Positions 41,769-53,738 of a stretch of 64,000 nucleotides of DNA are shown in pieces. How positions within the stretch are numbered: position 1 is the stretch's first letter; each line of letters opens with the position of its first letter. Where the stretch lies: contig NZ_CP024314.1 in assembly GCF_002944315.1 (NCBI RefSeq), forward strand, positions 1,860,001 to 1,924,000, read 5' to 3'. Source of the DNA: Rhizobium sp. NXC24. Its GTDB lineage: Bacteria > Pseudomonadota > Alphaproteobacteria > Rhizobiales > Rhizobiaceae. A program made the translations under genes and the position numbers. The notes under the pieces are model-generated. The model saw nothing but the letters and a program-made list of their open reading frames with translations. It had not been told where the DNA came from and ran no database searches.

Positions 41769-42668
41769 TCATTCTTTCACGGCGCCAGTCATGGACGAAA
41801 CGTAGTAGTCGACGAAGAAGGAGTAGAGAATGACGACCGGCAATGAACCGAATAGAGCGCCGGCCATGAGCGAGCCCCACTCGAAGACATCGCCGCGCAC
41901 CAATTCCGTCAGAACACCCACGGGGATTGTCTTGTTTTCCGAGGATTGGATGAAGGTGAGCGCGTAGATGAATTCGTTCCAGGAGAGGGTGAAGGCGAAG
42001 ATTCCGGCCGATATCAGCCCAGGCACCGCCAGCGGGAGGATAATTTTGACAAGGATCTGCCAGCGGCTGGCGCCATCGACCAGCGCACTTTCTTCCAGTT
42101 CGAAAGGTATCGATCTGAAATAGCCCATCAAGAGCCAGGTGCAGAACGGGATAAGAAACGTCGGGTAGGTGAAGATGAGCGCCAGCCTGGAATCGTAGAT
42201 CCCGAGCTTGAAGACAATAAAGGCCAAAGGAATGAAGAGGATCGAAGGCGGGACGAGGTAGGCCAGGAAGATCAGCAAGCCGATCGAACGCGAGCCGGTA
42301 AAGCGCACGCGCTCGATTGCATAGGCGCCGAAGATTGAGGCCAATAGCGACAGCGCAGTCGATCCGACCGCCACCAATATCGTGTTCCATAGCCAGCCCG
42401 GATACGACGTTTCAAAGAACAGGTACTTGATGTGATCGAGTGTCGGCCCCACCACCCAGAAGGGGCTGTAGTTATTGTAGTCGGTCAACTGTGCGTTCGG
42501 CTTGATGGCCGTGATCGCCATCCAGTAGAAGGGAAACAGAAGCACGAAGACGAAGACCGCCATCGGCAGATAAAGCATGACGATGCGTCGAGGCAGGCGG
42601 TTGAGATAGCCCATGCCTTCGACATTATCGGTGAGTACCGGATTGGCGGTGTTGGCTTTGGTGTTCAT
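41769..42668 (-). CDS. ABC sugar importer permease, MalG type
   Basis: A 299-residue inner-membrane protein with about six helices (for example IVMLYLPMAVFVFVLLFPFY). The EAA loop EESALVDGASRWQILVKI contacts the ATPase, and VPGLISAGIFAFTLSWNEFI follows. It is the last gene of the operon read from 48864. It pairs with the MalF-type protein at 42684; only 15 bases separate the genes. Confidence 0.88.
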   Translation of the reverse strand: MNTKANTANPVLTDNVEGMGYLNRLPRRIVMLYLPMAVFVFVLLFPFYWMAITAIKPNAQLTDYNNYSPFWVVGPTLDHIKYLFFETSYPGWLWNTILVAVGSTALSLLASIFGAYAIERVRFTGSRSIGLLIFLAYLVPPSILFIPLAFIVFKLGIYDSRLALIFTYPTFLIPFCTWLLMGYFRSIPFELEESALVDGASRWQILVKIILPLAVPGLISAGIFAFTLSWNEFIYALTFIQSSENKTIPVGVLTELVRGDVFEWGSLMAGALFGSLPVVILYSFFVDYYVSSMTGAVKE

Positions 42669-42683
42669 GAGGTTCTCCCGATC

Positions 42684-43619
42684 TCAGTCCTGTCCGCCTT
42701 GCTGCCATTTGCGGCGCTGCAGACCAAAGAAGCTGAACATGATGGCGGCAAGCAGGAAGGGAATCATGGCAACCGCGATTGCCGCCCCCTCGCCGAGCTG
42801 CCCTCCGGGGATGCCGCGCTGGAAGGAAAGCGTCGCCATCAGATGCGTCGCGTTGACCGGCCCGCCCTTGGTCAGCACATAGATGAGCTGGAAATCCGTG
42901 AAGGTGAACAGTACCGAAAACGTCATCACCACCGCGATGATCGGCGTCAGCATCGGTAGCGTTACGTAACGGAAGCGCTGCCAACTCGTGGCCCCATCCA
43001 GGGATGCCGCCTCCTGAAGCGAAGCGGGAATGGTCTGCAGACCGGCGAGCAGGGAAATCGCCACGAAAGGAATGCCGCGCCAGACATTGGCGATGATGAC
43101 CGAGATGCGCGCATTGGTCGGATCGCCGAGGAAATTGATCGGGCCATGGATCAGGCCGATCTTCATCAAAGACCATGAGATAATGGAAAATTGAGAATCG
43201 TAGATCCACCAGAATGCCAATCCTGACAGCACCGTTGGAACGACCCAGGGCAGCAGCACGATCGCCCGGAAAAACGACTTGAATGGCAGATGCTGATTGA
43301 GAAGCAGCGCCAGCCAAAGGCCGAGCACGAATTTCAGGACGGAAGCTACGAAGGTGTAAAGCAAGGTATTGAAGACCGTCAGCCAGAAGACGGAGTCATG
43401 GGCCAGGAATTGATAATTCTCCAGTCCGATGAAACTCCCGGCACGCCCGATACGTGTGTCCGTGAAACCGAGCCAGACGCCGAGCCCCAGCGGATAGGTG
43501 AGAAAACAAATCAGAAAGATGGCCGCCGGCAACATGAAGAGGAAGCCGAGCATATTGTTGTTTTGCATGAGCGATCTGATCGGGCTGCGCGTGATATCCC
43601 CGGATGGCACAGTCGACAT
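42684..43619 (-). CDS. ABC sugar importer permease, MalF type
   Basis: The 311-residue membrane protein starts at ATG 43619, preceded by AGGAGATAA. Helices such as LGFLFMLPAAIFLICFLTYP begin the chain. The EAA loop is EAASLDGATSWQRFRYVTLP. It forms a heterodimeric channel with the MalG-type protein and is served by the binding protein at 43686 and the ATPase at 45153. Confidence 0.88.
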   Translation of the reverse strand: MSTVPSGDITRSPIRSLMQNNNMLGFLFMLPAAIFLICFLTYPLGLGVWLGFTDTRIGRAGSFIGLENYQFLAHDSVFWLTVFNTLLYTFVASVLKFVLGLWLALLLNQHLPFKSFFRAIVLLPWVVPTVLSGLAFWWIYDSQFSIISWSLMKIGLIHGPINFLGDPTNARISVIIANVWRGIPFVAISLLAGLQTIPASLQEAASLDGATSWQRFRYVTLPMLTPIIAVVMTFSVLFTFTDFQLIYVLTKGGPVNATHLMATLSFQRGIPGGQLGEGAAIAVAMIPFLLAAIMFSFFGLQRRKWQQGGQD

Positions 43620-43643
43620 GATATTATCTCCTGATGGACAGTC

Positions 43644-43669
43644 GCAGCATGCCGTTGCCGGCACGCTGC
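43644..43669. other. Intercistronic hairpin between binding-protein and permease genes
   Basis: GCAGC (43644-43648) and TGCCG (43650-43654) pair with CGGCA (43659-43663) and GCTGC (43665-43669) around a 4-base loop, with one A/C mismatch. Its place after the binding-protein gene resembles the malE-malF stabilising hairpin arrangement. Confidence 0.4.
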
Positions 43670-43685
43670 AGATCTTCGCGAAGGA

Positions 43686-44999
43686 TCAAACCTTGTAGTA
43701 GCGGTTCGCCCGGCGCTCGGCCTCTTTCATCGCATCCTCCGGCGACATCTGGCCGGTTACGGCGGCGGCGAACATGTCGACGAGCACGTAATCGGCCATC
43801 ACGCCTGCCGAAGCATAGCCCAGGGGACCGGCATAGCCATTCGGGCGCAGCGTTTCCGAGGCGCGGGCATAGGGTGCGTGCACCGGATCAGCAGTCCAGA
43901 CAGGGTTGTTGGCAAAGGCCTTCAAGGGTTGGCAGCAATAGGCGCTCGACCCTTGGATCCAGGCATTCATCTGGTCGCCTTCCATCATGAACTTGATATA
44001 GGCCTTGGCGGCCTCCGGGTATTTGGTATGGCTGAAAAGAACCAACGAGCTTGTTTGGTGCAGTTCGACGCTCTTGCCGACGGGGCCGATCGGGAAGTTT
44101 GTGGTTCTGATATCGGCCGCGATCTCGGCGAGCTTCGGATCCTTCTTCGCCGCATAATAGACCGATACGCCGTTTGCGATCAGCGATACCTGCCCGGCAA
44201 GGAAGGCCCGGTTGTTGTTGATGTCCTGCCAGCTTTCCGTGCCGGGGATGAAGGTCGCGTAGAGATCCATCGCATAGTGGATGGCCGCCAGCGTTTCAGG
44301 GCTGTTGATCGTCACCTTGCCGCCTTCGTCCACCATCTTGCCGCCATGGCTCCAAAGCAGCCAATGGGCATAATTGTTGCCATCGCCCACGGCCTTGCCG
44401 TGCGGGAAGCCGGCCGGCGTGCCTTTCGCCTTCATTGCCTTGCAAAGCTCCAGGAACCCTGCGGTATCCTTGGGGAATTCGCTGAAGCCCGCCGCCTTTA
44501 CATGGCTGTCGCGATAAACGACGGCATTGCCGATCGCCGTCAACGGCATGGCGATGAACTTGTCGCCGCGGGTTGCGTAACCGCGCACGCCGTCATACCA
44601 GCCGCCGTATTTATTGCCGAGATAGTTACCGAGTTCAGTCAGGTCGACGAGCTTATCGGGATACTGATGAGCATCGTCGAACCAGCACATCACCATGTCG
44701 GGACCGGAACCGACATTGGCGGCGACAGCGGCCTTCGGTCGGATGTCTTCCCAGCTTTCCTTGTCGACACGAACCTCGACGCCGGTCGCCTCCGTGAACT
44801 TCTTGGTATTGGCAAGCCAGGCATCCTCGTCGCCCTTGACGAAGGGGGTCCAGCGAAGAAGCCTGAGACTTGCGCCCTTTTCGGGCGTGTAGCCGGGTTC
44901 GGTTTGGGCGAAAGATGGGCGTATGCCGAGCGGCGCAAGGCCAGCGATACCGGCCGCCGCCGCGGATGCGGCAAGAAAGTCACGTCTCTTGAATGTCAT
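43686..44999 (-). CDS. Periplasmic sugar-binding protein, family 1
   Basis: The 437-residue protein has a Tat-like signal (FKRRDFLAASAAAAGIAGLA) with cleavage near SFAQ. The mature part has LRLLRWTPFVKGDEDAWLA and the SBP_bac_1 pattern (GPDMVMCWFDDAHQYPDKLV, WLLWSHGGKMVDEGGKV). ATG 44999 follows AGGAGTATC. It delivers substrate to the MalF/MalG pair. The SDR and DenD genes upstream suggest a sugar acid, polyol or related compound as the ligand. Confidence 0.88.
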   Translation of the reverse strand: MTFKRRDFLAASAAAAGIAGLAPLGIRPSFAQTEPGYTPEKGASLRLLRWTPFVKGDEDAWLANTKKFTEATGVEVRVDKESWEDIRPKAAVAANVGSGPDMVMCWFDDAHQYPDKLVDLTELGNYLGNKYGGWYDGVRGYATRGDKFIAMPLTAIGNAVVYRDSHVKAAGFSEFPKDTAGFLELCKAMKAKGTPAGFPHGKAVGDGNNYAHWLLWSHGGKMVDEGGKVTINSPETLAAIHYAMDLYATFIPGTESWQDINNNRAFLAGQVSLIANGVSVYYAAKKDPKLAEIAADIRTTNFPIGPVGKSVELHQTSSLVLFSHTKYPEAAKAYIKFMMEGDQMNAWIQGSSAYCCQPLKAFANNPVWTADPVHAPYARASETLRPNGYAGPLGYASAGVMADYVLVDMFAAAVTGQMSPEDAMKEAERRANRYYKV

Positions 45000-45152
45000 G
45001 ATACTCCTCCTTTGAAAACGGGAGCAAATCCCCCCGGCGCCCACCTTCCCGTGTGGTGGACGACGACCATCGCATCCGACCTTGCCGGATATTTCCGCAC
45101 CGACGGGCGAGCAGGAAAACTCCTCTTTTTCCTGCTTCCCACCGAAGCGGTA

Positions 45153-46220
45153 TCAGATCGTCAATCTCCGACCGCTTTCGGCGTCGAATAGATGGACATG
45201 CGGCGCGTCGATGGAAACGCGCAGCGTATCGCCGGGTCGGGCATTGATTCGTTCCCGGAAGATGCAGTTGACATCACTGCCGCCAAACCTGACGGTCATC
45301 TGCGTTTCATACCCGGTCGGCTCGATCACGATGATTTCCGCCGGTAGACCGTTGGCGTCGAGCGCGATGTATTCCGGACGCAGCCCATAGACGAGATCCC
45401 GGCCCTTTGCGCCAGCGGGCGGATTTGCCACCGGCAGGACAGTTCCGTCCGACGCGATGAACCGGCTGCCATTCTCCGCATCGAGGCGGCCTTTGATCAT
45501 GTTCATCGCCGGCGAACCGATGAAGCCCGCGACGAAAAGATTGGCAGGCGTGTCGTAGAGATCCAGCGGCTTTCCCACCTGCTCGACGACGCCGTCATGC
45601 ATGACGACGATCTTGTCGGCCATCGTCATGGCCTCGATCTGATCATGCGTGACGTAAACGGTCGTGGTGCCGAGACGTTGATGAAGCTCCTTGATCTCCG
45701 CGCGCATGGCGACCCGGAGCTTGGCATCGAGGTTGGAAAGCGGCTCATCGAAGAGGAAAACCTGCGGATCGCGCACGATCGCCCGGCCCATGGCGACACG
45801 CTGGCGCTGGCCGCCGGAAAGCTGGCGGGGATAGCGGTCGAGGAGCTTTGTGAGGCCCAGGATTTCCGCAGCCTTCTTGACACGCATATCCATGTCGGCT
45901 TTCGGCGCACGCTTGAGCATCAGCGAGAAAGCCATGTTCTGCGCCACCGACATGTGTGGATAGAGCGCGTAATTCTGAAAGACCATGGCTATGTCACGGT
46001 CGCCCGGCGCTACGCCGTTGACGGCACGATTGCCGATACGGATCTCGCCGGCGGAAATGTTTTCGAGGCCGGCAAGCATTCTCAGAAGCGTGGATTTTCC
46101 GCATCCGGACGGTCCGACCAGGATCACGAACTCCCCGTCGGCAATCTCGATATTCACGCCCTTGATAACCGGGAACGCCCCGAATGATTTCCTGACATCG
46201 ACAAACTCGACACCTGCCAT
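45153..46220 (-). CDS. ABC sugar importer ATPase, MalK/UgpC type
   Basis: The 355-residue ATPase has Walker A VGPSGCGKSTLLRML near 40, Q-loop MVFQNYALYPHMSV, signature LSGGQRQRVAMGRAIV and Walker B VFLFDEPLSNLDAKLR. The His switch is in VYVTHDQIEAMTMADK. A TOBE-type regulatory domain fills residues 240-355. It energises the importer of the surrounding operon and probably also serves other family-1 importers, as MalK-type proteins often do. Confidence 0.9.
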   Translation of the reverse strand: MAGVEFVDVRKSFGAFPVIKGVNIEIADGEFVILVGPSGCGKSTLLRMLAGLENISAGEIRIGNRAVNGVAPGDRDIAMVFQNYALYPHMSVAQNMAFSLMLKRAPKADMDMRVKKAAEILGLTKLLDRYPRQLSGGQRQRVAMGRAIVRDPQVFLFDEPLSNLDAKLRVAMRAEIKELHQRLGTTTVYVTHDQIEAMTMADKIVVMHDGVVEQVGKPLDLYDTPANLFVAGFIGSPAMNMIKGRLDAENGSRFIASDGTVLPVANPPAGAKGRDLVYGLRPEYIALDANGLPAEIIVIEPTGYETQMTVRFGGSDVNCIFRERINARPGDTLRVSIDAPHVHLFDAESGRRLTI

Positions 46221-46320
46221 AAAAGTCCCTCCCAGAACTTGTCACTTCCTTGGCCCTGCCGGTCATCTCCTCCTCCGAGACATTCACCGCCAGAACGCCA
46301 GCCAATTCAATTTCGACGTC

Positions 46321-47097
46321 CTATCCCCTTCCGACGAGCGGCATCTTTGTCGCCATCACGGTCATGGTCAGGACGTTCGCCTCCAGCGGAAGGCTTGCCA
46401 TGTAGACGACCGCGCGAGCGACGTGCTCAGCGGAAATCGTCGGTTCGGTGGCAATTTCTCCATTCGCCTGCAGCACACCGGAACTCATCCTCGCGGTCAT
46501 GTCCGTTGCGGCATTGCCGATATCGATCTGGCCGCAAGCGATATCGAATGGGCGTCCGTCGAGCGCGGTCGATTTCGTAAGGCCGGTGATCGCATGCTTG
46601 GTCGCGGTATAGGGGGCGGAATTTGGCCGGGGCGTTGTCGCCGAAATCGACCCGTTGTTGATGATGCGGCCGCCGTGAGGCACCTGCGACTTCATCAGTT
46701 TGAAAGCCTGCTGCGTGCAAAGAAACGCGCCGGTGAGGTTGGCCGCGACCACGCCGTTCCACTGGTCGAAGGTGAGCTCTTCGAGCGGTATCGCAGGCGC
46801 ACCGCTGCCGGCATTGTTGACGAGAAGATCGAGCCGGCCGAATTCGGATTTGATCTTGCCGAAGAGGTCAGCGACCTGTTCAGGAGCCCCGATATCGCAG
46901 ACAATCGCCCGCATCGTGCCGCCAGTCTCGGCGGCGAGTTCGCTGGCTGCCTTTTCCAGCACATCATGACGGCGCCCGGTGAGGACAACGGTGTAACCTT
47001 CAGCGCTCAGCGCTTTGGCGATGCTGCGGCCGATGCCGGTACCTCCGCCGGTGACAAGGGCGATCTGGGTTTTTGGTGCGATTGCGGGCTGCGCCAT
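46321..47097 (-). CDS. SDR-family oxidoreductase
   Basis: A 258-residue classical short-chain dehydrogenase. The cofactor loop is [18 protein letters not shown] near 15, NNAG lies near 95, the catalytic Ser is in INNGSIS and Tyr/Lys in [14 protein letters not shown] near 165. ATG 47097 is separated from the DenD stop by a single base and uses GGAGGGAAA inside the DenD end as its ribosome binding site. It probably oxidises or reduces an intermediate in the same pathway as DenD. The substrate is unknown. Confidence 0.85.
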   Translation of the reverse strand: MAQPAIAPKTQIALVTGGGTGIGRSIAKALSAEGYTVVLTGRRHDVLEKAASELAAETGGTMRAIVCDIGAPEQVADLFGKIKSEFGRLDLLVNNAGSGAPAIPLEELTFDQWNGVVAANLTGAFLCTQQAFKLMKSQVPHGGRIINNGSISATTPRPNSAPYTATKHAITGLTKSTALDGRPFDIACGQIDIGNAATDMTARMSSGVLQANGEIATEPTISAEHVARAVVYMASLPLEANVLTMTVMATKMPLVGRG

Positions 47098-47098
47098 C

Positions 47099-48091
47099 TC
47101 AGATTTTCCCTCCAAGTTCATCATCGATGTGGATCCTTATGATCTCATCGAAATTGGTTTCCGCCCTGAAGCCGAGCGCCGTTGCGCGCCGCGCATCGAA
47201 ATCCGTCGCCCATCCGGAAACAATCGAGCGGATTGTGGGGTCGATCTCACGGCGGATGAGTTTGACAGCCTTTTCGCCGGCTACGCGGCGCAGAGCCTCG
47301 ATCTCCTCGCCGACAAGTGCGGACAGCCCGGGCATGGTGAGATTTCGGCGCGGTCCGATCTCGCTGCTGTCGATGCGTGCGGCATGGATGAAGAAGCCGA
47401 CCGCGGAGCGTGGGCTGGCAAACCAGTGTCGGACGTTCTCGTCCACCGGCAGCACGGCTTCCTGATTGACAAGAGGCTCGCGCAGAATGTTCGAGAAGAA
47501 GCCGGAGGCGGCCTTGTTGGGCTTGCCGGGGCGGATGCAGATTGTCGGAAGGCGAATGCCGATGCCGTCGAAGATGCCGCGCCTCGAATAATCGGCAAGC
47601 AGCAGTTCGCAGATCGCCTTCTGCGTACCGTAGCTCGTCAGAGGGGTCGTGAAGAAATCATCGCCGATCTTCTCCGGAAAGGGTTGGCCGAAAACAGCGA
47701 TCGACGAGGCAAAGATGACGCGGGGGTTATAGGGCTCCTTCAGCCCCTCGTGCCGGATGGCCTCGAAGAGCGAGCGCGTGCCATCGAGATTGGTATGGTA
47801 GCCCTTATCGAAATCCGCCTCGGCCTCGCCCGATACGATCGCCGCCAGATGGAAGATCATATCCGGCCGCAAGCTGGAAAGCTTGGTCGCACTACTGGCA
47901 TCGGCAAGATCGGCCGTCATCGCCGTGGAAACGGATGCAAGCGCGGCCGGGACCGGCGGCGGAACAACGTCGACAAGCGTCAACCTGTCGATCCCGCGGC
48001 CAAGCACATCTGCCTGCAGACCAATCTTCTCCACCAGCTTGCGACCGATCATGCCAGCCGCCCCGATAACCATCACATGCATGTCAGCCAA
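47099..48091 (-). CDS. denD: D-erythronate dehydrogenase DenD
   Basis: This 330-residue extended SDR matches DenD along its length: [66 protein letters not shown] (catalytic Tyr/Lys) and [15 protein letters not shown]. DenD oxidises D-erythronate to 2-oxo-tetronate in four-carbon acid-sugar catabolism. The usual partners OtnK, OtnC and OtnI are not in this operon, so the downstream steps must be elsewhere or the substrate differs. It follows the FadR-type regulator gene by 20 bases. Confidence 0.82.
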   Translation of the reverse strand: MADMHVMVIGAAGMIGRKLVEKIGLQADVLGRGIDRLTLVDVVPPPVPAALASVSTAMTADLADASSATKLSSLRPDMIFHLAAIVSGEAEADFDKGYHTNLDGTRSLFEAIRHEGLKEPYNPRVIFASSIAVFGQPFPEKIGDDFFTTPLTSYGTQKAICELLLADYSRRGIFDGIGIRLPTICIRPGKPNKAASGFFSNILREPLVNQEAVLPVDENVRHWFASPRSAVGFFIHAARIDSSEIGPRRNLTMPGLSALVGEEIEALRRVAGEKAVKLIRREIDPTIRSIVSGWATDFDARRATALGFRAETNFDEIIRIHIDDELGGKI

Positions 48092-48111
48092 ACCTCCTCA
48101 TGCTCAGCGGC

Positions 48112-48864
48112 TCAAACCGTATTGCCGGTATTGCCGGTCGCCAGCAGAACCTTGGTCGTTTCGTAAATACGCGTCAGATGATGCCGGAACGCGTCGACGA
48201 CGGCATCGCGGTCATGCCGTGCGAGAGCCTCGTAGATCGATAGATGATCGTCGTAGCTCGCTTCGATAGCGCCCGGCTTGGACATGGCGTTGCGGCGGTA
48301 ATTCATCATGTAGGTGTATAGGTCAGTGACAAAGTCGGCGAGCAGCGGGTTTCCACCGGCGCGATAGATCGCAACGTGGAATTCGCGGTCGCAAATGAGG
48401 AAACGCATCACATCGTCTCCGCCAAGCCGCTGCGCCTCCAGAAGAGCCTGCAACTTTGCCAGCGTCGCATCGTCGATCCGTTCGGCAGCGTCGCCGACGA
48501 CCTTGAGCTCGACATGGAGACGGGCCGCGTGAACCGACTCCAGATCGTAGCTGTCGATTGCATTGGGGGAGGCGATTGTCACCGTGATGTGGCTGAGGTC
48601 GACCTTGCAAACGCGGCTGCGGCTGCCATGCGAAACCGCGATGATACCTTGCGCGGCCAGGGTCTGGATGGCGCCGCGCACCGTTTCGCGGCTGACATGG
48701 AGAACGCTTGCCAGTTCGCGCTCGCCCGGCAACTCGTCGCCCGGCCGCAACATGTTGGTTGCTATCAGGACCATCAGCTTCTGAGCGATAACGTCACGCG
48801 CCGTCCGGCGGGCGAGACCACGCGCGATATTCGGCACCTCGGTTAAGATCGGACTTTCGTCCAT
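48112..48864 (-). CDS. FadR-subfamily GntR regulator
   Basis: The 250-residue regulator starts at ATG 48864 with GGAGGG upstream. The winged helix includes GDELPGERELASVLHVSRET and VRGAIQTLAAQGIIAVSHG. A C-terminal FCD ligand domain (about 95-235) has the metal-type acid and His pattern in CDREFHVAIYRAGGNPLL and SYDDHLSIYEAL. As the first gene of the sugar-acid operon it most likely represses that operon and itself until the pathway substrate binds. Confidence 0.87.
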   Translation of the reverse strand: MDESPILTEVPNIARGLARRTARDVIAQKLMVLIATNMLRPGDELPGERELASVLHVSRETVRGAIQTLAAQGIIAVSHGSRSRVCKVDLSHITVTIASPNAIDSYDLESVHAARLHVELKVVGDAAERIDDATLAKLQALLEAQRLGGDDVMRFLICDREFHVAIYRAGGNPLLADFVTDLYTYMMNYRRNAMSKPGAIEASYDDHLSIYEALARHDRDAVVDAFRHHLTRIYETTKVLLATGNTGNTV

Positions 48865-48880
48865 CACACCCTCCGGTCCA

Positions 48881-48893
48881 CTGGTTGGTCCAG
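48881..48893. promoter_or_regulatory. Candidate GntR operator
   Basis: CTGGTTGGTCCAG has CTGG/CCAG arms around a 5-base centre, and GGTCCA occurs twice within it and just upstream. It lies 17 bases before the regulator start, the usual place for autoregulation by FadR-type proteins. Confidence 0.4.
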
Positions 48894-49070
48894 CAGATCA
48901 GTTTATTAAGAATGGTTGAGCAAATCAGTCAAGCCAATTTCCTCCTGTAACCGCCAATAGGGACATCTTTCATCAGCCAGGCTCGGGACAGAGATATCGC
49001 TCGACGTCTGAGCCGCAACGAGAGCAAGCTTGACATCATTAGCGAGCGCCCTTTACCATCACCGACATTC

Positions 49071-51115
<2,045 letters not shown>

Positions 51116-51116
51116 C

Positions 51117-52097
51117 ATGCGTGTCCTTGTGAAGGGGGCCGGCGTCGCCGGCCTCACGGTCGCACGCGAATTGCAAGCCCGTGGTGCGGAAGTGATCGTC
51201 TTCGACCCGCACCCAAACTTCGCTCGCGCTGCTTCCTGGCTCGCCGGCGGCATGCTCGCGCCTTGGTGCGAGCGCGAAAGCGCCGCTGAGACTGTGCTTA
51301 AACGCGGCCTCGATGCCGCCGATCGGTGGGAAGCGATCCTGCCGGGCAAGGTCGTCCGCAACGGAACGCTGGTCGTCGCATCGACGCGCGATCATGGTGA
51401 ACTGAAGCGATTTGCCAGCCGCACGACCTGCTATCAATGGGTGGGAGAGGACGACATTGCTGCACTCGAACCCACTCTCGCCACTCGCTTCAGACATGGC
51501 CTGTTCTTCCAGCGTGAGGCTCATCTGGATCCTCGTCTCGCGCTGCGCGAGTTGAAAGAGCTGTTGTCGGCAGAGGGCGTCGTCTTTACCGACGAAGATG
51601 TGAGCGAAGACGATTTCTCCGATATCGTTGATTGCACAGGTGCTGCCCGCATCGGGCAAAGTCGCGATCTGCGCGGCGTGCGTGGCGAAATGCTCTATCT
51701 GCATACTGAGGAGGTCACGCTCGCCCGGCCCGTTCGCCTGCTACATCCGCGCTTTCCCGTCTATATCGTCCCCCGCGGCGAGGGCCTGTTTATGGTCGGC
51801 GCGACGATGATCGAGACCGAATTCGACGGCCCGATCACTGCGCGCTCGATGATGGAACTGCTGAATGCAGCCTATGCGCTGCATCCAGCCTTTGCGGATG
51901 CCACTATCGTCGAAACCGGCGCCGGCATCCGCCCTGCCCTCCCCGACAATTTTCCGCGAGTAATGCGGGAAGGCAAGGTCACCTTCCTCAACGGTCTTTA
52001 TCGCCACGGCTTTCTGCTGGCGCCAACAATGGCGGCGGAAGCCGCCGATCTCGTCTTTTCCGAACGGACGACGCAAAGGAGTTTCCAATGCACCTGA
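51117..52097 (+). CDS. thiO: Glycine oxidase ThiO
   Basis: The 326-residue FAD protein oxidises glycine to the imine needed for the thiazole ring. The dinucleotide-binding motif is VKGAGVAGLTVARELQ at the N-terminus, and AASWLAGGMLAPWCE near 40 is typical of ThiO. The C-terminal ETGAGIRPALPDNFP and NGLYRHGFLLAPTMA blocks bind FAD and substrate. The start is one base after the thiC stop, and the end overlaps thiS by ten bases. Confidence 0.93.
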   Translation: MRVLVKGAGVAGLTVARELQARGAEVIVFDPHPNFARAASWLAGGMLAPWCERESAAETVLKRGLDAADRWEAILPGKVVRNGTLVVASTRDHGELKRFASRTTCYQWVGEDDIAALEPTLATRFRHGLFFQREAHLDPRLALRELKELLSAEGVVFTDEDVSEDDFSDIVDCTGAARIGQSRDLRGVRGEMLYLHTEEVTLARPVRLLHPRFPVYIVPRGEGLFMVGATMIETEFDGPITARSMMELLNAAYALHPAFADATIVETGAGIRPALPDNFPRVMREGKVTFLNGLYRHGFLLAPTMAAEAADLVFSERTTQRSFQCT

Positions 52098-52285
52098 TCA
52101 TTAATGGCGAAGCACAGACGATCGCCGCCACGACGCTTTCGCAGCTTTTGGCCGCCCTCGACTACGAAGGCGAATGGCTGGCAACCGCCGTCAACGGCGA
52201 ACTCGTTCATCGCGAGGATCGCGACGGACATATTCTGGCCGACAACGACAGGATCGAGATCCTGACACCCATGCAAGGAGGCTGA
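52088..52285 (+). CDS. thiS: Sulfur carrier protein ThiS
   Basis: The 65-residue ubiquitin-like protein ends in the essential GG (LTPMQGG), which is adenylated and thiocarboxylated to donate sulfur for the thiazole. [17 protein letters not shown] is the typical first strand pair, and [12 protein letters not shown] lies in the middle. It overlaps thiO by ten bases and is two bases from thiG. AAAGGAG lies upstream within thiO. Confidence 0.93.
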   Translation: MHLIINGEAQTIAATTLSQLLAALDYEGEWLATAVNGELVHREDRDGHILADNDRIEILTPMQGG

Positions 52286-52287
52286 CC

Positions 52288-53061
52288 ATGCTCGATCTCT
52301 ACGGAAGCCAAATCGGGTCGCGACTTCTTCTCGGCACCGCGCGCTATCCCTCGCCAGCAGTCCTCGCCGAAGCGGTCAAGCGATCAGGGACCGAGATCGT
52401 CACCGTATCGTTGCGCCGCGAAGCGGTCGGCGGTCGCAACGGTGGCGCATTCTTCGACATGATCCGCGCGCTCGGCGTTCGCGTTCTTCCCAACACGGCC
52501 GGCTGCCATGGCGTATCGGAGGCGGTGCTGACCGCCAAGATGGCCCGCGAAGTGTTTCGAACCAACTGGATCAAGCTGGAGGTGATCGGCAACCACGATA
52601 CGCTGCAGCCGGATGTCTTCGCACTCGTCGAGGCGGCGCGCATTCTGATCGGTGAGGGTTTCGAGGTCTTTCCCTATACGACGGACGATCTGGTCGTCGC
52701 CGAACGTCTGCTCGAAGCCGGATGCCGGGTGCTGATGCCCTGGTGCGCGCCGATCGGTTCTGCGGCAGGACCGCTCAATCTTTCCGCACTTCGATCTCTG
52801 CGGGCACATTTTCCCGACGTGCCGTTGATCGTGGACGCCGGTATCGGCCGACCTTCGCATGCTGCTGTTGTCATGGAGCTCGGCTTCGATGCCGTACTGC
52901 TGAACACCGCGGTTGCCGGCGCCGGCGACCCTGCCGCAATGGCGGAAGCCTTCGCCAAGGCGATCGACGCCGGCAGGCAGGCCTTCGGCGCCGGTATGCT
53001 GGAGCCGCGCGACATGGCAGTGCCTTCGACACCCGTAATCGGAAAGGCGGTTTTCGCATGA
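52288..53061 (+). CDS. thiG: Thiazole synthase ThiG
   Basis: The 257-residue TIM-barrel enzyme condenses deoxyxylulose phosphate, the glycine imine and ThiS sulfur. Seen are [18 protein letters not shown], the [13 protein letters not shown] region, [12 protein letters not shown], the active-site Lys in [11 protein letters not shown] and [24 protein letters not shown] precedes the ATG. The stop overlaps thiE by four bases. Confidence 0.95.
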   Translation: MLDLYGSQIGSRLLLGTARYPSPAVLAEAVKRSGTEIVTVSLRREAVGGRNGGAFFDMIRALGVRVLPNTAGCHGVSEAVLTAKMAREVFRTNWIKLEVIGNHDTLQPDVFALVEAARILIGEGFEVFPYTTDDLVVAERLLEAGCRVLMPWCAPIGSAAGPLNLSALRSLRAHFPDVPLIVDAGIGRPSHAAVVMELGFDAVLLNTAVAGAGDPAAMAEAFAKAIDAGRQAFGAGMLEPRDMAVPSTPVIGKAVFA

Positions 53062-53687
53062 AGCTCGATCCATTCTACCTGATCGTTGACAGTGCCGCAT
53101 GGATCGAAAGGCTGGTGCCACTGGGTGTCAAACTGGTGCAACTGCGCATCAAGGATCGCACTCTGGCCGAGATACGGGCAGACATCCGCCAGGCAAAGGC
53201 GGTCTGCGCTGCCCACGCATGCCAGTTGATCATCAATGACTACTGGCAACTTGCCATCGAGGAAGGCTGCGATTTCATCCATCTCGGCCAGGAGGATCTG
53301 GCGGTGGCCGATCTTGGCGCCATCCGCGAGGCAGGCTTGAAACTGGGACTTTCGACGCATGACGAGGCGGAGCTGGCGATCGCGCTGGCGGCGCGTCCGG
53401 ACTATATCGCGCTCGGTCCGATCTACCCCACCATTCTCAAGGCCATGGCCTGGGCGCCGCAGGGTCTCGACCGCATCGGCGAATGGAAGGCGCGCATCGG
53501 CAGCATACCGCTGGTGGCGATCGGCGGGCTGACCGTGGAACGCATTGCCGGCGTCTTCGAGAACGGGGCGGACAGTGCTGCGGTGGTCACGGATATCACC
53601 TTGAACAAAGCACCCGAAACGAGAACCATGCAGTGGCTGGGGATGACCGACATCTACCGCTCCAATGTCAGCGCGGACCCGATTTAG
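53058..53687 (+). CDS. thiE: Thiamine phosphate synthase ThiE
   Basis: The 209-residue TIM-barrel protein joins the pyrimidine and thiazole phosphates. Recognisable are [62 protein letters not shown] and IALGPIYPT. The start overlaps thiG as ATGA. It is the last gene of the operon. ThiD is not present here, so HMP-P kinase must be supplied from elsewhere. Confidence 0.93.
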   Translation: MKLDPFYLIVDSAAWIERLVPLGVKLVQLRIKDRTLAEIRADIRQAKAVCAAHACQLIINDYWQLAIEEGCDFIHLGQEDLAVADLGAIREAGLKLGLSTHDEAELAIALAARPDYIALGPIYPTILKAMAWAPQGLDRIGEWKARIGSIPLVAIGGLTVERIAGVFENGADSAAVVTDITLNKAPETRTMQWLGMTDIYRSNVSADPI

Positions 53688-53694
53688 ATACGAA

Positions 53695-53722
53695 GGGGCG
53701 TCTTTGCTGCAGCGGACGCCCC
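53695..53722 (+). terminator. Hairpin after the thi operon
   Basis: GGGGCGTC (53695-53702) pairs perfectly with GACGCCCC (53715-53722) around a 12-base loop, seven bases after the thiE stop. Only a short pyrimidine stretch follows, so termination efficiency is uncertain. Confidence 0.55.
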
Positions 53723-53738
53723 ACTTCTGGCCAGAACT

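Noticed and set aside
43878..45191. 437-codon plus-strand frame
   Set aside because: Antisense to the family-1 binding-protein gene.
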